Assembly: GCA_031269165.1 (NCBI GenBank)
Contig: JAISZQ010000162.1
Coordinates: 1-5,294, forward strand
Length of the DNA: 5,294 nt
From: Spirochaetaceae bacterium
Lineage (GTDB): Bacteria > Spirochaetota > Spirochaetia > Treponematales > Breznakiellaceae
Direction: 5' to 3'
This document shows, in pieces, positions 3,662 through 5,294 of this stretch. The stretch's first letter is position 1. Every line of letters starts with the position of its first letter. A program made the position numbers and the translations under genes. The notes beneath the pieces were generated by a model. The model did no database searches and had not been told where the DNA came from. It worked only from the letters and a program-made list of their open reading frames with translations.

Positions 3662-5294
3662 GACAAGCCCCAATTCTTTGAACAGCTTTTTGTACGGTTC
3701 AAAGTGTTCCGATCGGGCAAACTCTTCTATTTTTTCTTCGGGCAGAGATTCCAGAAGAATATCCATATACGAAAGAACCGTCCGCAATTCCTCCTTGAAT
3801 TGTTGGGGAACTTCTTTCAGGGCGGGATTTTCCTCGCCTGAGGGAACGGTCGGCGCATCAGGTGCCGCTTCTTGAAGCGCCGCTTCTTGAAGCGCCGCTT
3901 CTTGAAGCATCGCTTCAGGGAATGGAACAATCGCTTCTGGAAGCGCCGCGTCAGGAGTTTCTGGAAACGCCACTTCAGGCGGCTCAAAAGGCGCGGGTGG
4001 TTCAGGATCGGCAATCTCGTCAAATTCAAGCGGCTTTTCGTCATCAAGATAACTGGTGTCATCGGGTGCCGGGGACATCTGGCGAATATCTTCGTCCATC
4101 AATCGGGAAAGTTCAGGATCGGCTTCGACATCGGGCTCGAACGTTTCATTGAGAAGCGGGCGCGTTTCCGGTAGTTCATCCGTTTCGGCGGGTTCCTCGA
4201 TAAACATTTCCTCGTCTAACGTTTCCTCGATGAATGGTTCATCGAATGCTTCGTCAGGCAAAACGTTTTCTTCCGTTTTGCTTGTGTCCGCCGTGAATGA
4301 TTCGTCAAATGCCCCCTCTTCTTGCGACGGCAAACCGGCGAAAGAATCGTTTTCCGTAGCACGAACACTTTCCACCGCAGACGGTTCGCCGGGTTCTTCT
4401 TCAGCAGACGGTTCCTCCGCGACAGGAAATGCAACAAGCGTCTCGCCATTTTCAAGACCGGCGGCAGGTTCTTCCGTAACGACCGCCCCTTCGTCCAAAA
4501 CGTCTTCATCCAAAACATCATCATCGGGAAGCGAGCCGAAGGGGTCAAAGGCAATATCGGCCGTTTCCGGCTCTTCTTCCGGCAACTCATCGTCTATTTC
4601 AATATCAAAGGGTTCCTCGTCAAGCGTCATTTCCGCATCTTCCATGAACAAGGAATCTTCGGGCAGCGATTCTTCCACCGTTTCAATATTTATATCAAAG
4701 TCATCGTATTCAATCGGCGGCTCTTCCGCCGGCTTCTCCGCCACATCTTGAGCGTCTTCTTCAACATCATCCAGAGCCTTTTCGCTACGGATCTCGGTAC
4801 CGTCCAAAATATTATTTATTTCATCACCGGTAAACGCGATCTTTTCCTCATCGCTATCCTCGGTAAAGAAAGGATCTTCCATCTCTTCAGGAGTTCCGTC
4901 CGCAGAATCGCTCAAAAGATCAAGTTCGTCACTCGTGAGCGTGATCTTATCGCCGCCCTCATCGATGTCAAAAAAACCCGTCTCGTCACGCGCGGATTCT
5001 TCGCCCGCTGCTTCTTCGCCGCCAACGGACTCGCCATCCGGCTCTTCCTCAACCCCGAAGTCATCAAAAACCGCGTCGTCAGTCTTGTTTTCCGGCATCT
5101 CCGTCCTGGCGGGAATATCACGCGCAACCGATTTAGACGGCGGTGCGGAGTCAAGGGAAGTTCGCGCTGCCGCCGATGCGGCCTCTCTCCTATGGATACG
5201 GTCCAGTTCCGATTTAAGGGTAGCCAGTTCGGCTTTGACCGCCGCGAGCTCTTCGGCAATTTTCAAAAGGAGGGCAGCGGACAGCGTAACATCG
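3659..5294 (-). CDS. Large acidic, low-complexity protein with N-terminal coiled coil (5' end outside window)
   Basis: The frame is open to the right edge. The only start-like codon near the edge is a TTG at 5266-5264 with no ribosome site, and in-frame sequence upstream of it (DVTLSAALL) flows into the following helix, so the gene very probably begins outside. Numbered from that TTG: residues 1-30 form an amphipathic, probably coiled-coil helix (EELAAVKAELATLKSELDRI). Residues 60-480 are low complexity; Asp plus Glu make about 169 of 535 residues over the whole chain by hand count, and no Cys or Trp was seen. Two related motifs occur, DKITLTSDELDLL (106-118) and EKIAFTGDEINNIL (141-154). An Ala/Pro/Glu segment contains three LQEAA repeats (454-468). 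Residues 484-535 are a distinct helical C-terminal domain (FKEELRTVLSYMDILLESLPEEKIEEFA and onward). No signal peptide is visible. From memory such architectures occur in treponemes. Function unknown; a scaffold or adaptor is a guess. Confidence 0.8.
   Translation of the reverse strand, partial: DVTLSAALLLKIAEELAAVKAELATLKSELDRIHRREAASAAARTSLDSAPPSKSVARDIPARTEMPENKTDDAVFDDFGVEEEPDGESVGGEEAAGEESARDETGFFDIDEGGDKITLTSDELDLLSDSADGTPEEMEDPFFTEDSDEEKIAFTGDEINNILDGTEIRSEKALDDVEEDAQDVAEKPAEEPPIEYDDFDINIETVEESLPEDSLFMEDAEMTLDEEPFDIEIDDELPEEEPETADIAFDPFGSLPDDDVLDEDVLDEGAVVTEEPAAGLENGETLVAFPVAEEPSAEEEPGEPSAVESVRATENDSFAGLPSQEEGAFDESFTADTSKTEENVLPDEAFDEPFIEETLDEEMFIEEPAETDELPETRPLLNETFEPDVEADPELSRLMDEDIRQMSPAPDDTSYLDDEKPLEFDEIADPEPPAPFEPPEVAFPETPDAALPEAIVPFPEAMLQEAALQEAALQEAAPDAPTVPSGEENPALKEVPQQFKEELRTVLSYMDILLESLPEEKIEEFARSEHFEPYKKLFKELGLV
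3864..3908. repeat. Three perfect 15-bp tandem repeats in the acidic gene
   Basis: GCCGCTTCTTGAAGC occurs three times head to tail (3864-3878, 3879-3893, 3894-3908) and encodes LQEAA repeats on the minus strand. Each unit contains the dyad GCTTC-TT-GAAGC. A related dyad, CGCTTC-TG-GAAGCG, lies at 3932-3945. The 15-bp length keeps frame whatever the copy number, so length polymorphism between strains is plausible. Confidence 0.9.
4799..4951 (-). repeat. Pair of KI-x-x-T-(S/G)-DE peptide motifs in the acidic protein
   Basis: Residues 106-121 and 141-156 (from the TTG at 5266) align without gaps: D/E-K-I-T/A-L/F-T-S/G-D-E-L/I-D/N, then L/N-L/I. They are 35 residues apart and separated by acidic linker. 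They stand out as the only ordered-looking segments in the linker and resemble a short linear binding motif used twice. Confidence 0.6.

Noticed and set aside
3864..3945. Possible CRISPR-like array
   Set aside because: The units are adjacent without spacers, only 15 bp long and in frame within a coding region.
4056..4751. Ser-rich plus-strand frame of 231 codons opposite the acidic gene
   Set aside because: Its Ser/Gly runs are the reverse complement of Asp/Glu codons; there is no start context and no recognisable domain.
5264..5266. TTG as the start of the acidic protein
   Set aside because: No Shine-Dalgarno sequence precedes it, and the frame continues to the window edge with plausible helical coding sequence.

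Overview
The window looks like chromosomal DNA of a spirochaete of the Treponema group, possibly a higher-GC environmental or gut-associated lineage. The basis is the treponeme-like wording of the MnmE protein (for example YRAPRSYTGED and RGEFTFRAF), a treponemal-style DUF115/Maf protein, and a very acidic protein carrying TGDE-type motifs and a conserved-looking C-terminus. These family resemblances are from memory; no search was run.

Layout: a plus-strand mnmE gene (tRNA wobble-uridine modification GTPase) fills 1-1422. It is open to the left edge, so its true start is probably outside the window. It converges on a minus-strand block, read right to left: a large acidic protein (5294-3659, cut by the right edge), a 179-residue unknown protein (3659-3120) coupled to it by a TGATG overlap, a 220-bp repeat-filled spacer (3119-2900), and a DUF115/Maf-like protein (2899-1601). 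The 178-bp spacer between mnmE and the DUF115 gene (1423-1600) contains only hairpins and possible repeat relics.

The most striking feature is small dispersed repeats and palindromes that sit inside reading frames. The first ~62 codons of the visible mnmE frame do not resemble MnmE. They consist of a 27-bp palindrome, a 12-bp palindrome and an ~80-bp repeat, after which recognisable MnmE sequence begins abruptly. A second copy of that repeat forms most of the last 40 codons of the 179-residue protein, read from the opposite strand. A different element, a heptanucleotide array between two GC hairpins, lies in frame in the MnmE G domain between the G3 and G4 motifs. This pattern recalls the protein-coding palindromic elements of Rickettsia. 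It is the best candidate here for something undescribed.

How the genes work together is only partly inferable. MnmE acts on tRNA and is probably unrelated to the opposing operon. The acidic protein and its coupled partner are likely made together. The DUF115 protein belongs to a family that includes flagellin glycosylation factors, so a role in periplasmic-flagellum or surface glycosylation is possible but unproven. No tRNA, rRNA, CRISPR array, transposase or riboswitch was seen.
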